Positions 1 through 6,185 of a stretch of 18,710 nt of DNA are shown here, piece by piece. Positions within the stretch are counted from its first letter, which is position 1. Every line of letters starts with the position of its first letter. A program made the position numbers and the translations under genes. The notes under the pieces are model-generated. The model did not search any database. It was not told where the DNA came from and saw nothing but the letters and a program-made list of their open reading frames with translations. Origin of the DNA: Planctomycetota bacterium (GTDB taxonomy: Bacteria > Planctomycetota > Planctomycetia > Pirellulales > Pirellulaceae); assembly GCA_019347795.1 (NCBI GenBank), contig JAHWKS010000007.1, forward strand, positions 1 through 18,710, given 5' to 3'.

Positions 1-1
1 G

Positions 2-154
2 ACAGGCCGGTCGCTGTGCGACTTGATTCATTCGGATCGCCCGATTGTTCAACTCGCTTTCTCGCACGAGGGACGGCGACTCTTCTGGCGGGATGAGACC
101 GACCGTTTCTGGGTCGCCGATTCGGGTTTCCTTCCCAGTCGGCCGAACCGCTAA
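2..154 (+). CDS. C-terminal end of a WD40/beta-propeller-like protein (5' truncated by window edge)
   Basis: An open frame enters from the left edge and ends at the TAA at 152-154, giving the last 50 residues of a protein. The segment IVQLAFSHEGRRLFWRDE resembles one blade of a WD40 or related propeller, where 'VxxLAFSPDGRRLxxxxxD' is the usual pattern. The tail FLPSRPNR is short and basic. Planctomycetes carry many large WD40 proteins, often fused to kinases or c-type cytochromes, so the missing N-terminal part cannot be guessed. Codon use is GC-rich and consistent with a real gene. The family call rests on one repeat only and is tentative; the presence of a coding 3' end is more secure. Confidence 0.5.
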   Translation, partial: TGRSLCDLIHSDRPIVQLAFSHEGRRLFWRDETDRFWVADSGFLPSRPNR

Positions 155-234
155 AGCGGCTCGCACCGCGGCGCCCGCCCGTCCAGTCCGGCGCCGCATC
201 GCGGTAGTGGTATAGTTTGGCTTTTCGACACTAA

Positions 235-432
235 CCGAGGCGGAACAACAACTGCGGCCTCATTCTTCAGCGCGACGGCGAGAATCCCCAAGCCCACTAT
301 TCACTCGGGTTGCTGCTGGACATCACCGGCCGCAACGAAGAAGCCGTCCGCCACTTCCACCGCGCCCTCGAATTGGCCCCCGACAACGACGCCTACCGCC
401 TCATCCACGCCGCCGCAAGCGTTGCCAATTAG
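235..432 (+). pseudogene. orphan TPR fragment (remnant of a tetratricopeptide-repeat gene)
   Basis: The frame is open from just after a TAA at 232-234 to a TAG at 430-432, but has no ATG or plausible start upstream of the homologous part. The translation includes AHYSLGLLLDITGRNEEAVR followed by HFHRALELAPDNDAYR, which is a textbook TPR unit (helix A with the G-x-L-L-x-x-x-G pattern, helix B ending in A-L-E-L-x-P-D-N). One full TPR and the end of a previous one are present. This looks like the 3' end of a larger TPR gene whose front has been lost. Its stop codon overlaps the stop of the convergent SLOG gene by two bases. A short gene using a rare start (for example ATT at 262) cannot be excluded. 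Confidence 0.5.
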
Positions 433-1007
433 GAGGATCTCTTGAGAAAACGCGGATGGCAGTTTGATCTGTTGCCGCAGATCGCAGCGACGGCGTCCGC
501 TTGGGCGCGCCCAGAGGCAACAGCGCTGAGCAACAGCGCCTCCAACAGCGCGAGCGCTTCCTCGTAGATTCCCGGCGCCGTCGATTCTCGGGGACCGGCG
601 ACGTTGAGCACCGCGATCGCGTTGTCGGCCAGCCAGGTGCGGATGTCGCGGAGATTGGCTGTTGCAAGAGCGACCGATAAGCAGGGCTTCCCGTGCAGCG
701 CCGCACAGCGGCGGGTGTAATCGGTTCCGCCGCTCAGTTCGCCGCGGTGGAGGATCAGCGTGCCGTCGGAGTCGCGGACGTTCCACTCGGTGCGGACGTG
801 ATACTTTGTCGAGTCGGTTTCACGGAGGCGATAGCGGGAGTCGATGACGCCGTCTTCCGCCCGCCGGCCGCGGGGGCTCCAGCCGCCGTGGTCGATACCG
901 AGTGCAATCGCGGCATCGAGCGCCGCCCGGTCCACGCCGGTCTGCCCGCCGGAGACGATTCGTCGAACGTAGTACATCAGCGCTTCAGGACAATCGCCGG
1001 CTTGCAT
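429..1007 (-). CDS. SLOG-fold 'putative molybdenum carrier' family protein
   Basis: The 192-residue product carries the signature of the putative molybdenum carrier family (Rossmann-like SLOG superfamily, related to YpsA/DprA/LOG nucleotide-binding proteins). Near the N-terminus is [17 protein letters not shown] (residues 17-33), followed by [13 protein letters not shown] (41-53). The motif [13 protein letters not shown] (73-85) and the GGT at 93-95 follow, then [11 protein letters not shown] (132-142), the typical C-terminal phosphate-binding segment. I chose ATG 1007 because it overlaps the stop of the upstream dinB-like gene as TGATG, a classic translational-coupling arrangement. In-frame GTG 1031, ATG 1016 and ATG 977 are alternatives. 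It is the last gene of the upp-dinB operon. The family name comes from a cofactor-binding precedent. The true ligand here is unknown, and a nucleotide-derived ligand is an inference from the SLOG fold. Confidence 0.85.
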   Translation of the reverse strand: MQAGDCPEALMYYVRRIVSGGQTGVDRAALDAAIALGIDHGGWSPRGRRAEDGVIDSRYRLRETDSTKYHVRTEWNVRDSDGTLILHRGELSGGTDYTRRCAALHGKPCLSVALATANLRDIRTWLADNAIAVLNVAGPRESTAPGIYEEALALLEALLLSAVASGRAQADAVAAICGNRSNCHPRFLKRSS

Positions 1008-1498
1008 CACGGCCATCCTGTCTTCACCCACCTCGTACCAACCTGAATGCGCCGCAGGGATGCGCTCAATTGCCCCGCGTGATGCTGGATGTGGCGGATG
1101 TTGTAAAGGTGCAATTCGACGCGGGAGATCGGATGACGCGCAAAGCCCGAAGGACCCTGCAGCGTCTCGGCCGTCTCCGCCGCGAGGTTGGCGCGGGCCT
1201 TGTCGCGGCAGATGTTCGCGTATCCCAGCAACTCCTCCTGCGAGAATCGCCGGCTCGGGTATTCACCGTTCAGCTCCTCCCATCCTTTCGGATGCAGATC
1301 GCGAAAAACAAACAATGACTCGCTCTCCGTCAGATACAGGTCGGCAAAGCAGAGCGTGTGATAAGCGACCTGACAGAACGCGTACTTGGCGATCTTCTCA
1401 TCCCAATGCGCCGCCGGGCATTTTTCGATGCACTCCCGCAGCATCGCCAGCGACGCTTCCATTTGCCCCAGCAGGATGTGCTTGAGGTGTTCGGTCAT
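1007..1498 (-). CDS. DinB-family protein (four-helix bundle, putative metal-dependent enzyme)
   Basis: The 163-residue product fits the DinB/YfiT-like four-helix bundle family in length. It also has the expected metal-ligand histidines: His47 in [11 protein letters not shown], and His136 and His140 in [12 protein letters not shown] near the C-terminus. Members of this superfamily bind a divalent metal and include thiol-dependent S-transferases, but most bacterial members have no proven reaction, so no substrate is assigned. The gene starts 7 bases after the upp stop and its own TGA overlaps the next start as TGATG. It is therefore almost certainly co-transcribed with both neighbours. No signal peptide is seen, so it is probably cytosolic. 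There is no strong Shine-Dalgarno sequence before ATG 1498, consistent with coupling to upp translation. Confidence 0.88.
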   Translation of the reverse strand: MTEHLKHILLGQMEASLAMLRECIEKCPAAHWDEKIAKYAFCQVAYHTLCFADLYLTESESLFVFRDLHPKGWEELNGEYPSRRFSQEELLGYANICRDKARANLAAETAETLQGPSGFARHPISRVELHLYNIRHIQHHAGQLSASLRRIQVGTRWVKTGWP

Positions 1499-1505
1499 GC
1501 CGTCT

Positions 1506-2135
1506 TCAGCGAAGGGTGTTGAAGGCGCGGTCGCCGGCGTCTCCCAGGCCGGGGACGATGAACTTGCGGTCGTTAAGCTCCGGGTCCACCGCGCACACGT
1601 AAATCTGCGTCTCGGGGAACCGCTCCAGGACGGCGGCCACTCCCGGCCTGGCGGCCAGGATCGAGAGCACCTTCACCTTCGGAACGCCCCAGGCATGCAC
1701 GGTCTCCAGGGCTTCGCTGATCGAGCCGCCGGTGGCGAGCATCGGGTCGAGCACCAGCGCCGTATCGACCGGTCCTGTGGGCGGGATCTTGTTGTAGTAC
1801 CGCACCGGTTGGGCCGTCTCCTCATCGCGATACAGCCCGAGGTGCCATACCTCCGCCTCGGGAATGAGGTTCAACACCGGATCGACCATTCCCAGCCCCG
1901 CCCGCAGAATCGGGACCAGTCCGACCCGCTGAGACACGCGTCGGCCGGCCGTGCGCGTGAGGGGCGTGTCGATCTCCACCGGCTCGGTGGGCAGGTCTTG
2001 CGTCGCCTCATACGCCAACAGCGCCGCGACGCGCTGCACCAAGGCGCGAAACTCCGCCGGCGCTGTGCGCACATCCCGCAGGCGCGCCAGATGGTGCTGA
2101 ATCAAAGGATGGCCGACTTCGATAACGCTCGTCAT
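1506..2135 (-). CDS. upp: uracil phosphoribosyltransferase
   Basis: Converts uracil and PRPP to UMP and pyrophosphate (pyrimidine salvage, cytosol). The 209-residue protein matches the usual Upp length of about 208-210. It shows GLVPILRAGLGM (residues 72-83), the PRPP-binding loop LVLDPMLATGGS (127-138) and the C-terminal uracil-binding segment FIVPGLGDAGDRAFNT (192-207). The frame stays open upstream to 2252, but that extension (beginning MGEPSDLT) is foreign to the family. It overlaps the likely promoter and VapC remains, so ATG 2135 is taken as the true start. First gene of an operon with the DinB and SLOG genes. No strong ribosome-binding site is visible before 2135. Confidence 0.96.
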   Translation of the reverse strand: MTSVIEVGHPLIQHHLARLRDVRTAPAEFRALVQRVAALLAYEATQDLPTEPVEIDTPLTRTAGRRVSQRVGLVPILRAGLGMVDPVLNLIPEAEVWHLGLYRDEETAQPVRYYNKIPPTGPVDTALVLDPMLATGGSISEALETVHAWGVPKVKVLSILAARPGVAAVLERFPETQIYVCAVDPELNDRKFIVPGLGDAGDRAFNTLR

Positions 2136-2175
2136 GGCGCTGGTGTATGAGCGTGGTGAGAAAGCAATGATACCC

Positions 2176-2204
2176 GTTATCCGTAGTAGCGCCGAAGTTG
2201 TCAA
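2176..2204 (-). promoter_or_regulatory. putative sigma70-type promoter of the upp operon
   Basis: On the minus strand a perfect -35 hexamer TTGACA (2204-2199) is followed, after exactly 17 bases, by GATAAC (2181-2176, four of six matches to TATAAT). Transcription would start near 2169, about 35 bases before the upp ATG at 2135. This supports the shorter upp start. It is a pattern match only. Confidence 0.45.
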
Positions 2205-2383
2205 TTCGCGGTCATTCGAGGTAAGAATCGTGAGGTCGGATGGTTCACCCATCCCGCGGATTCAGGTCGACAGCGTGTGCCCCGATCTCCGGAGAGACCG
2301 CAATGCCTCGCCAATGGCCGGATGACGGGATCGCTACCATCGAAGAGTCGAAGCCAAATGCCGGTATCGACCAGGTATTGCAT
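2201..2383 (-). pseudogene. VapC-like PIN-domain toxin remnant (frameshifted, internally deleted)
   Basis: The start codon overlaps the antitoxin stop as TGATG, the normal vapBC arrangement. The first 25 residues, MQYLVDTGIWLRLFDGSDPV and onward, match the PIN-domain N-terminus with its first catalytic Asp (Asp6). After about residue 26 this frame becomes nonsense. The neighbouring frame from 2306 reads ALRSLRRSGHTLST before a TGA at 2264-2262, which fits the next stretch of a VapC toxin (helix, then 'GH-x-L-x-T'). The expected middle third with the remaining acidic residues is missing. Further down, 2240-2150 reads ILTSNDRE and GIIAFSP in the same frame as the upstream extension of upp, weakly resembling a PIN-domain C-terminus. 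A functional VapC would be about 130-145 residues; this one cannot be active. The N-terminal identification is good, the tail match is tentative. Confidence 0.65.
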
Positions 2384-2613
2384 CAGTCGTGGTCTGCATA
2401 GATATCGGCTCTCGAAAAATCCGCCGGCAGGTTCGGACCATCGAACAGCAGCGGCTCCAACTCCCGATCAAAATCGGTGACGGGCTCATTGTTCAAGAGC
2501 GCGACCTCGCTGGCGGCCAGGGAGCGTAGGTACTCCTCAACTGTCATTTGGCGGGCCGTGGCGATTACAGAAAGGGCTTTCGCCGTATAATCGTCAACTT
2601 GTATCGAAGTCAT
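2383..2613 (-). CDS. VapB-like antitoxin (orphaned)
   Basis: A 76-residue acidic protein directly upstream of, and overlapping by TGATG, the PIN-domain remnant. The N-terminal half, MTSIQVDDYTAKALSVIATARQMTVEEYLRSL when read through, resembles a ribbon-helix-helix DNA-binding antitoxin: a beta strand, then a helix containing an 'A-x-x-x-x-M-T-V-E-E-Y-L-R' segment. The C-terminal half (PLLFDGPNLPADFSRADIYA, DHD) is acidic and aromatic, as expected of a toxin-neutralising tail. A strong Shine-Dalgarno sequence (GAGGGAGA) lies about 6-9 bases before ATG 2613. Such antitoxins normally repress their own operon with the toxin. Here the toxin is broken, so any remaining role (autoregulation, or neutralising a toxin elsewhere) is speculative. 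Name based on position, length and composition. Confidence 0.65.
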   Translation of the reverse strand: MTSIQVDDYTAKALSVIATARQMTVEEYLRSLAASEVALLNNEPVTDFDRELEPLLFDGPNLPADFSRADIYADHD

Positions 2614-2717
2614 GGCATTCTCCCTCTAACTCAGTTTACGCGCAGCCGGGCCCCTTGCCAACATTCGGGTAGCGACGACTTCCACGTCCGTTGCTTCCAG
2701 GAGTAAACTGCGGACGC
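2614..2717. other. divergent intergenic region between antitoxin and UbiD-family genes
   Basis: About 104 bases between divergent starts. It contains the antitoxin ribosome-binding site and an 8-base inverted pair, CAGTTTAC at 2632-2639 and GTAAACTG at 2703-2710. That pair could be operator half-sites or chance. No convincing -35/-10 pair was picked out. Confidence 0.3.
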
Positions 2718-4550
2718 ATGGGATATCGCACACTGCGTCGTTGCGTCGAGGATCTGGAGCGGACGGGCCAGCTCGTGCGACTGGAGGACGAGGTCGATCC
2801 GCATCTGGAGGCGGCGGAGATTCATCGTCGCGTCTTCGCCTCCGGCGGACCGGCGATTCTGCTCGCCAACGTGAAGGGCTGCCGGTTCCCCATGGCGTCG
2901 AACCTGTTCGGCGACATGGAGCGGGTGCGGTACATCTTCCGCGATACGCTCGAGCCGGTTCGGAAGCTCGTCGAGCTGAAGGTCGATCCCAGCCTCGCCC
3001 TGCGGCAGATGGGCCGGTACGCCGGCGCCCCGCTCACGGCGCTGCGAATGCTTCCCGCGATGCGCCGCGGCGGGCCGGTCCTTGCGAACCAAACGACGGT
3101 CGACCAGTTGCCGCAACTGCAGTCGTGGCCGGATGACGGCGGAGCGTTCATCACGCTGCCGCTGGTCTACACGGAAGACGCGGATCGGCCGGGGACGGCC
3201 CACTCGAATCTCGGCATGTACCGCATCCAGCTTTCCGGCGGGCGGTATGAGACGAATCGCGAGATCGGCCTGCACTACCAGATCCATCGCGGGATCGGCA
3301 TTCATCAGACGATCGCGAAGCGGCGGGGCGCGCCGTTCCGTGTCAATATCTTCGTCGGCGGCGCGCCGGCGATGACGGTGGCCGCCGTGATGCCGCTTCC
3401 CGAGGGAATGTCCGAACTTGGATTTGCCGGCGCGTTGGCCGGACATCGCATCCCCATGGCGCGGCAGCCGGACGGACTGCCGATCTACGCCGAGGCCGAC
3501 TTCTGCATCACCGGCGTGGTCGATCCCGAGAAGCTGCTGCCGGAAGGTCCCTTCGGCGATCATCTCGGCTACTATAGCCTCGCGCACGACTTTCCGGTCC
3601 TGCGGGTCGAGCGGGTCTATCACCGGGACGATGCGATCTGGCCGTTCACGGTGGTCGGCCGGCCGCCGCAGGAAGACACGATGTTCGGAAAGCTGATCCA
3701 CGAGATCACCGGGCCGATCATTCCCACCGTCGTTCCGGGCGTACGGGCGGTTCACGCCGTGGACGCCGCGGGCGTGCATCCGCTGATGTTGGCCATCGGC
3801 AGCGAACGATACACCCCCTTCTACAACGTCGCTCGCCCGCAGGAGCTGTTGACGCAGGCGAATGCGATCTTGGGACAGGGGCAGATGTCGCTGGCGAAGT
3901 ACCTGTTGATCGTCTCCGGCGATGACGACCCGCGGCTGGAGATCGAGGACGTTGCGGGCTTCTTCACACACCTCCTGCGGCGATGCGACTGGCGCCGCGA
4001 CGTGCACTTTCAAACCCGCACCACGATCGACACGCTTGATTACTCCGGCGGCCGGCTGAATGAGGGATCGAAGGTGGTGATCGCCGCGGCCGGTCCGCCT
4101 GTGCGGGAGTTGCCGACGGACGTAATTGCCGGGGTGCGCCTGACCGACGGGTTCACGTCGCCGCGGCTGTGTTTGCCGGGCGTGCTGGCCGTGACTGGAC
4201 CGGCGTTCGACACCGCCGGCGACGACGCGGTCGAGCGGCTTTGTCGCGCGATTGCAGAGGATGATCCGGTTAACCGCTATCCGCTGATCGTCGTGGCCGA
4301 CGATAGCGAGTTCGTCTCCGCCTCGCTGGCGAATTTCCTCTGGGTCACGTTCACCCGGAGCAATCCGGCGGCGGACATTTTCGGCGTTGGCGCCTTTGTC
4401 GAGAACAAGCACTGGGGCTGCCGCGGCCCCCTGATCATCGACGCCCGCACGAAGCCCCATCATGCGCCGCCGCTGGCGCCCGATCGCGAGACGGCCGGCA
4501 AGGTGGACGCGAGGGCGGCTCGGGGCGGACCGTTGGCGAATTATCTGTAG
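2718..4550 (+). CDS. UbiD-family (prenyl-FMN-dependent) decarboxylase, long form
   Basis: UbiD enzymes use prenylated FMN to decarboxylate aromatic or alpha,beta-unsaturated acids. In quinone biosynthesis they act on 4-hydroxybenzoate- or naphthoate-type intermediates. The family core is clear: SNLGMYR (residues 163-169, with the cofactor/metal-binding Asn164 and the catalytic-type Arg169), PEGPFGDHLGYY (275-286, with the conserved Glu276), and VVGRPPQED (312-320). ATG 2718 is chosen because the protein then begins with the expected amphipathic 'YRTLRRCVEDLERTGQLVR' stretch; the in-frame TTG at 2691 is less likely. At 610 residues it is longer than E. coli UbiD (about 497). Forms of about 600-615 residues occur among menaquinone (futalosine-pathway) decarboxylases, so a role in menaquinone synthesis is a reasonable inference, not proven. 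No UbiX-type flavin prenyltransferase gene is in the window. Confidence 0.93.
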   Translation: MGYRTLRRCVEDLERTGQLVRLEDEVDPHLEAAEIHRRVFASGGPAILLANVKGCRFPMASNLFGDMERVRYIFRDTLEPVRKLVELKVDPSLALRQMGRYAGAPLTALRMLPAMRRGGPVLANQTTVDQLPQLQSWPDDGGAFITLPLVYTEDADRPGTAHSNLGMYRIQLSGGRYETNREIGLHYQIHRGIGIHQTIAKRRGAPFRVNIFVGGAPAMTVAAVMPLPEGMSELGFAGALAGHRIPMARQPDGLPIYAEADFCITGVVDPEKLLPEGPFGDHLGYYSLAHDFPVLRVERVYHRDDAIWPFTVVGRPPQEDTMFGKLIHEITGPIIPTVVPGVRAVHAVDAAGVHPLMLAIGSERYTPFYNVARPQELLTQANAILGQGQMSLAKYLLIVSGDDDPRLEIEDVAGFFTHLLRRCDWRRDVHFQTRTTIDTLDYSGGRLNEGSKVVIAAAGPPVRELPTDVIAGVRLTDGFTSPRLCLPGVLAVTGPAFDTAGDDAVERLCRAIAEDDPVNRYPLIVVADDSEFVSASLANFLWVTFTRSNPAADIFGVGAFVENKHWGCRGPLIIDARTKPHHAPPLAPDRETAGKVDARAARGGPLANYL

Positions 4551-4792
4551 CCGCGGTTGCGCGCGGGCTGCGGGTTGTGCTGCGTCGAAGGGTCGCGCCA
4601 AAGTTGTTCGCTACGCCGTTCCACAGATGAAGGCTTTGACGACTGTTCGCGGCGCGGCGCCGCCGCAGGCCGTGATTGGAACTGAATTCGATCAGCGCCG
4701 AGGGGGCGGCGCGTCGAAGGGTAGTAGTGCTGCGTGGGCGTCGGGAACCGGCGTATGCGCGGAACTGATTCGCCAACGGAGATGGAGCCACG
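4551..4792. other. intergenic region with a short repeated motif
   Basis: About 240 bases with no convincing gene. It contains TGCTGCGTCGAAGG at 4578-4591, which recurs exactly after the stop codon at 15590. A scrambled relative lies at 4711-4736 (GCGTCGAAGG, then TAGTGCTGCGT). A good ribosome-binding site (GGAG) sits shortly before the next start. No terminator with a T-tract is visible. Confidence 0.4.
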
Positions 4793-6148
4793 ATGGAACG
4801 TCCTCGTCGCGCAACCCTGATTGCGTTCGCCGCGACTGCCCTGGCGCCGGCGGGCTGGGGCGTCTTTCAGGCGACGCTTACGCCGTCGCCGCCGGTATCG
4901 TGGGCGGAGTCCGCACAATTCGACTCTGCGGCCCATCCGCCCCGCTTGCTGGACGCGCCGGCAGACGCGGCGCCGCTTGCGATGCGGGTCGCAAGCTCCA
5001 ATCCGCCCCCGGTCGCCCCGCCGGCCGCAGGCGAACATCCCTCGCAGCCAGCTCAATGGGAAGCCGCGGAGTCCGAGCTGAGGCGGCTTCCGCCGGCGCC
5101 GACAATGCGCATGTCGCTGCGCATCGCCAGCAGCGGCGACTCCGCGTGGTCGCCGAATCATCAGAGCAAGCCGCCGCTGCCGGCCGCTGCCGACCTGGCG
5201 GCGCCGCATCCGGCGACCGCGACGGCGCCGGTAGGGACAGCCGAGCAGGAGCGGCGATGGGCAGGCATCGAGTCGCGCGCCACCTCGCACGTGCAACAGG
5301 CAATCTCGCTGGCGGAGCGGGGAGCACACTACACCGCCCGCACCGAGCTGATCCGCACGCTGCGGCTGGTGGCGCAATCGCTGGACGCCCATGAGGGAAG
5401 CCATCGGCGCATCAAGAGCCTCGCGGCGGGACTACGGGCGCTGGAGGAGGGAGAAGATTTCCTTCCGACGGCGTCGCAGATCGAGACGACGATGGACCTG
5501 GAGAGCATTGTCGCGGTGCATCGCACGCCCGTTCTCAAAGACGCCGACGTGCAGCGTCTTTCGCCCCTGGACGCGATGCAGGCGTACTACACGTTCGCCC
5601 AGGAGCAGATGGGGGCCGCCGTGAACCGCGGACGGGCCGGCTCCTTCGCCCTCTTTGCATTGGGCAAATTGCACGCGGCCATGGGGCAAACGGCCGACAG
5701 CCGCGTCCCCGGCGGTCCCAAGGCGATGGTCTATCACCAGGCCGCGACGCTGGCCGATCCGGAGAATTACCTCGCGGCGAATGAACTGGGCGTCCTGCTT
5801 GCCCGATGCGAGCAGTGGGAGGACGCCCGACGGGTGTTGTCTCAGAGCGTCGGCGTTCATCCGACGGCTTCGAGCTGGCACAACCTGGCGGTCGTTCACG
5901 ACGTGCTCGGCGAGCACGAGCTCGCGAGCCTTGCTCGTCGCGAAATGCAGCAATTCGCCGAAAACGCGCCGGCGGCGGGTCCGGTTGACTCGAAGACGGT
6001 CCAGTGGCTGACGCCCGAGGACTTTGCGAAGACCGCCCGCCCCGACGCGACCGGCGCTCCGCTTCCCTCGCAGGCGTTGACGCCGAGTTCGCCGGCCGGT
6101 GCGCCGCCGAAGACGGCATGGTGGAAACCGTGGACCTGGACGGAATGA
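4793..6148 (+). CDS. membrane-anchored or secreted TPR-containing protein, partner of the export gene
   Basis: A 451-residue protein. Residues 1-5 are basic and 7-29 hydrophobic, giving a signal peptide or N-terminal anchor. Residues 30-150 are a low-complexity Pro/Ala-rich linker. From about 155 to 390 the chain is helical with TPR-like units; the best are YLAANELGVLLARCEQWEDA (326-345) with RRVLSQSVGVHPTASSWHNL (346-365), then AVVHDVLGEHELASLARREM (366-385). The tail ends in a Trp-rich KTAWWKPWTWTE. A ribosome-binding site (GGAG in CGGAGATGGAG) precedes the ATG. Its stop is 37 bases before the polysaccharide-export gene on the same strand, so the two are probably co-transcribed. TPR proteins are scaffolds, and a role in assembling or regulating an exopolysaccharide export machine is inferred from context only. 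Confidence 0.8.
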   Translation: MERPRRATLIAFAATALAPAGWGVFQATLTPSPPVSWAESAQFDSAAHPPRLLDAPADAAPLAMRVASSNPPPVAPPAAGEHPSQPAQWEAAESELRRLPPAPTMRMSLRIASSGDSAWSPNHQSKPPLPAAADLAAPHPATATAPVGTAEQERRWAGIESRATSHVQQAISLAERGAHYTARTELIRTLRLVAQSLDAHEGSHRRIKSLAAGLRALEEGEDFLPTASQIETTMDLESIVAVHRTPVLKDADVQRLSPLDAMQAYYTFAQEQMGAAVNRGRAGSFALFALGKLHAAMGQTADSRVPGGPKAMVYHQAATLADPENYLAANELGVLLARCEQWEDARRVLSQSVGVHPTASSWHNLAVVHDVLGEHELASLARREMQQFAENAPAAGPVDSKTVQWLTPEDFAKTARPDATGAPLPSQALTPSSPAGAPPKTAWWKPWTWTE

Positions 6149-6185
6149 TCCGAAAGAGACGCGACGTGAAAGGGAGTCTGATTCG

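Noticed and set aside
693..1318. Plus-strand frames opposite the SLOG and DinB genes
   Set aside because: Both minus-strand genes have clear family motifs and stop/start coupling; the plus frames have none.
2631..4601. A 656-codon open frame antisense to the UbiD-family gene
   Set aside because: It mirrors the whole UbiD gene, is rich in Arg/Gly/His/Pro as expected for the complement of GC-rich coding DNA, and shows no domain. The sense strand has strong UbiD motifs.
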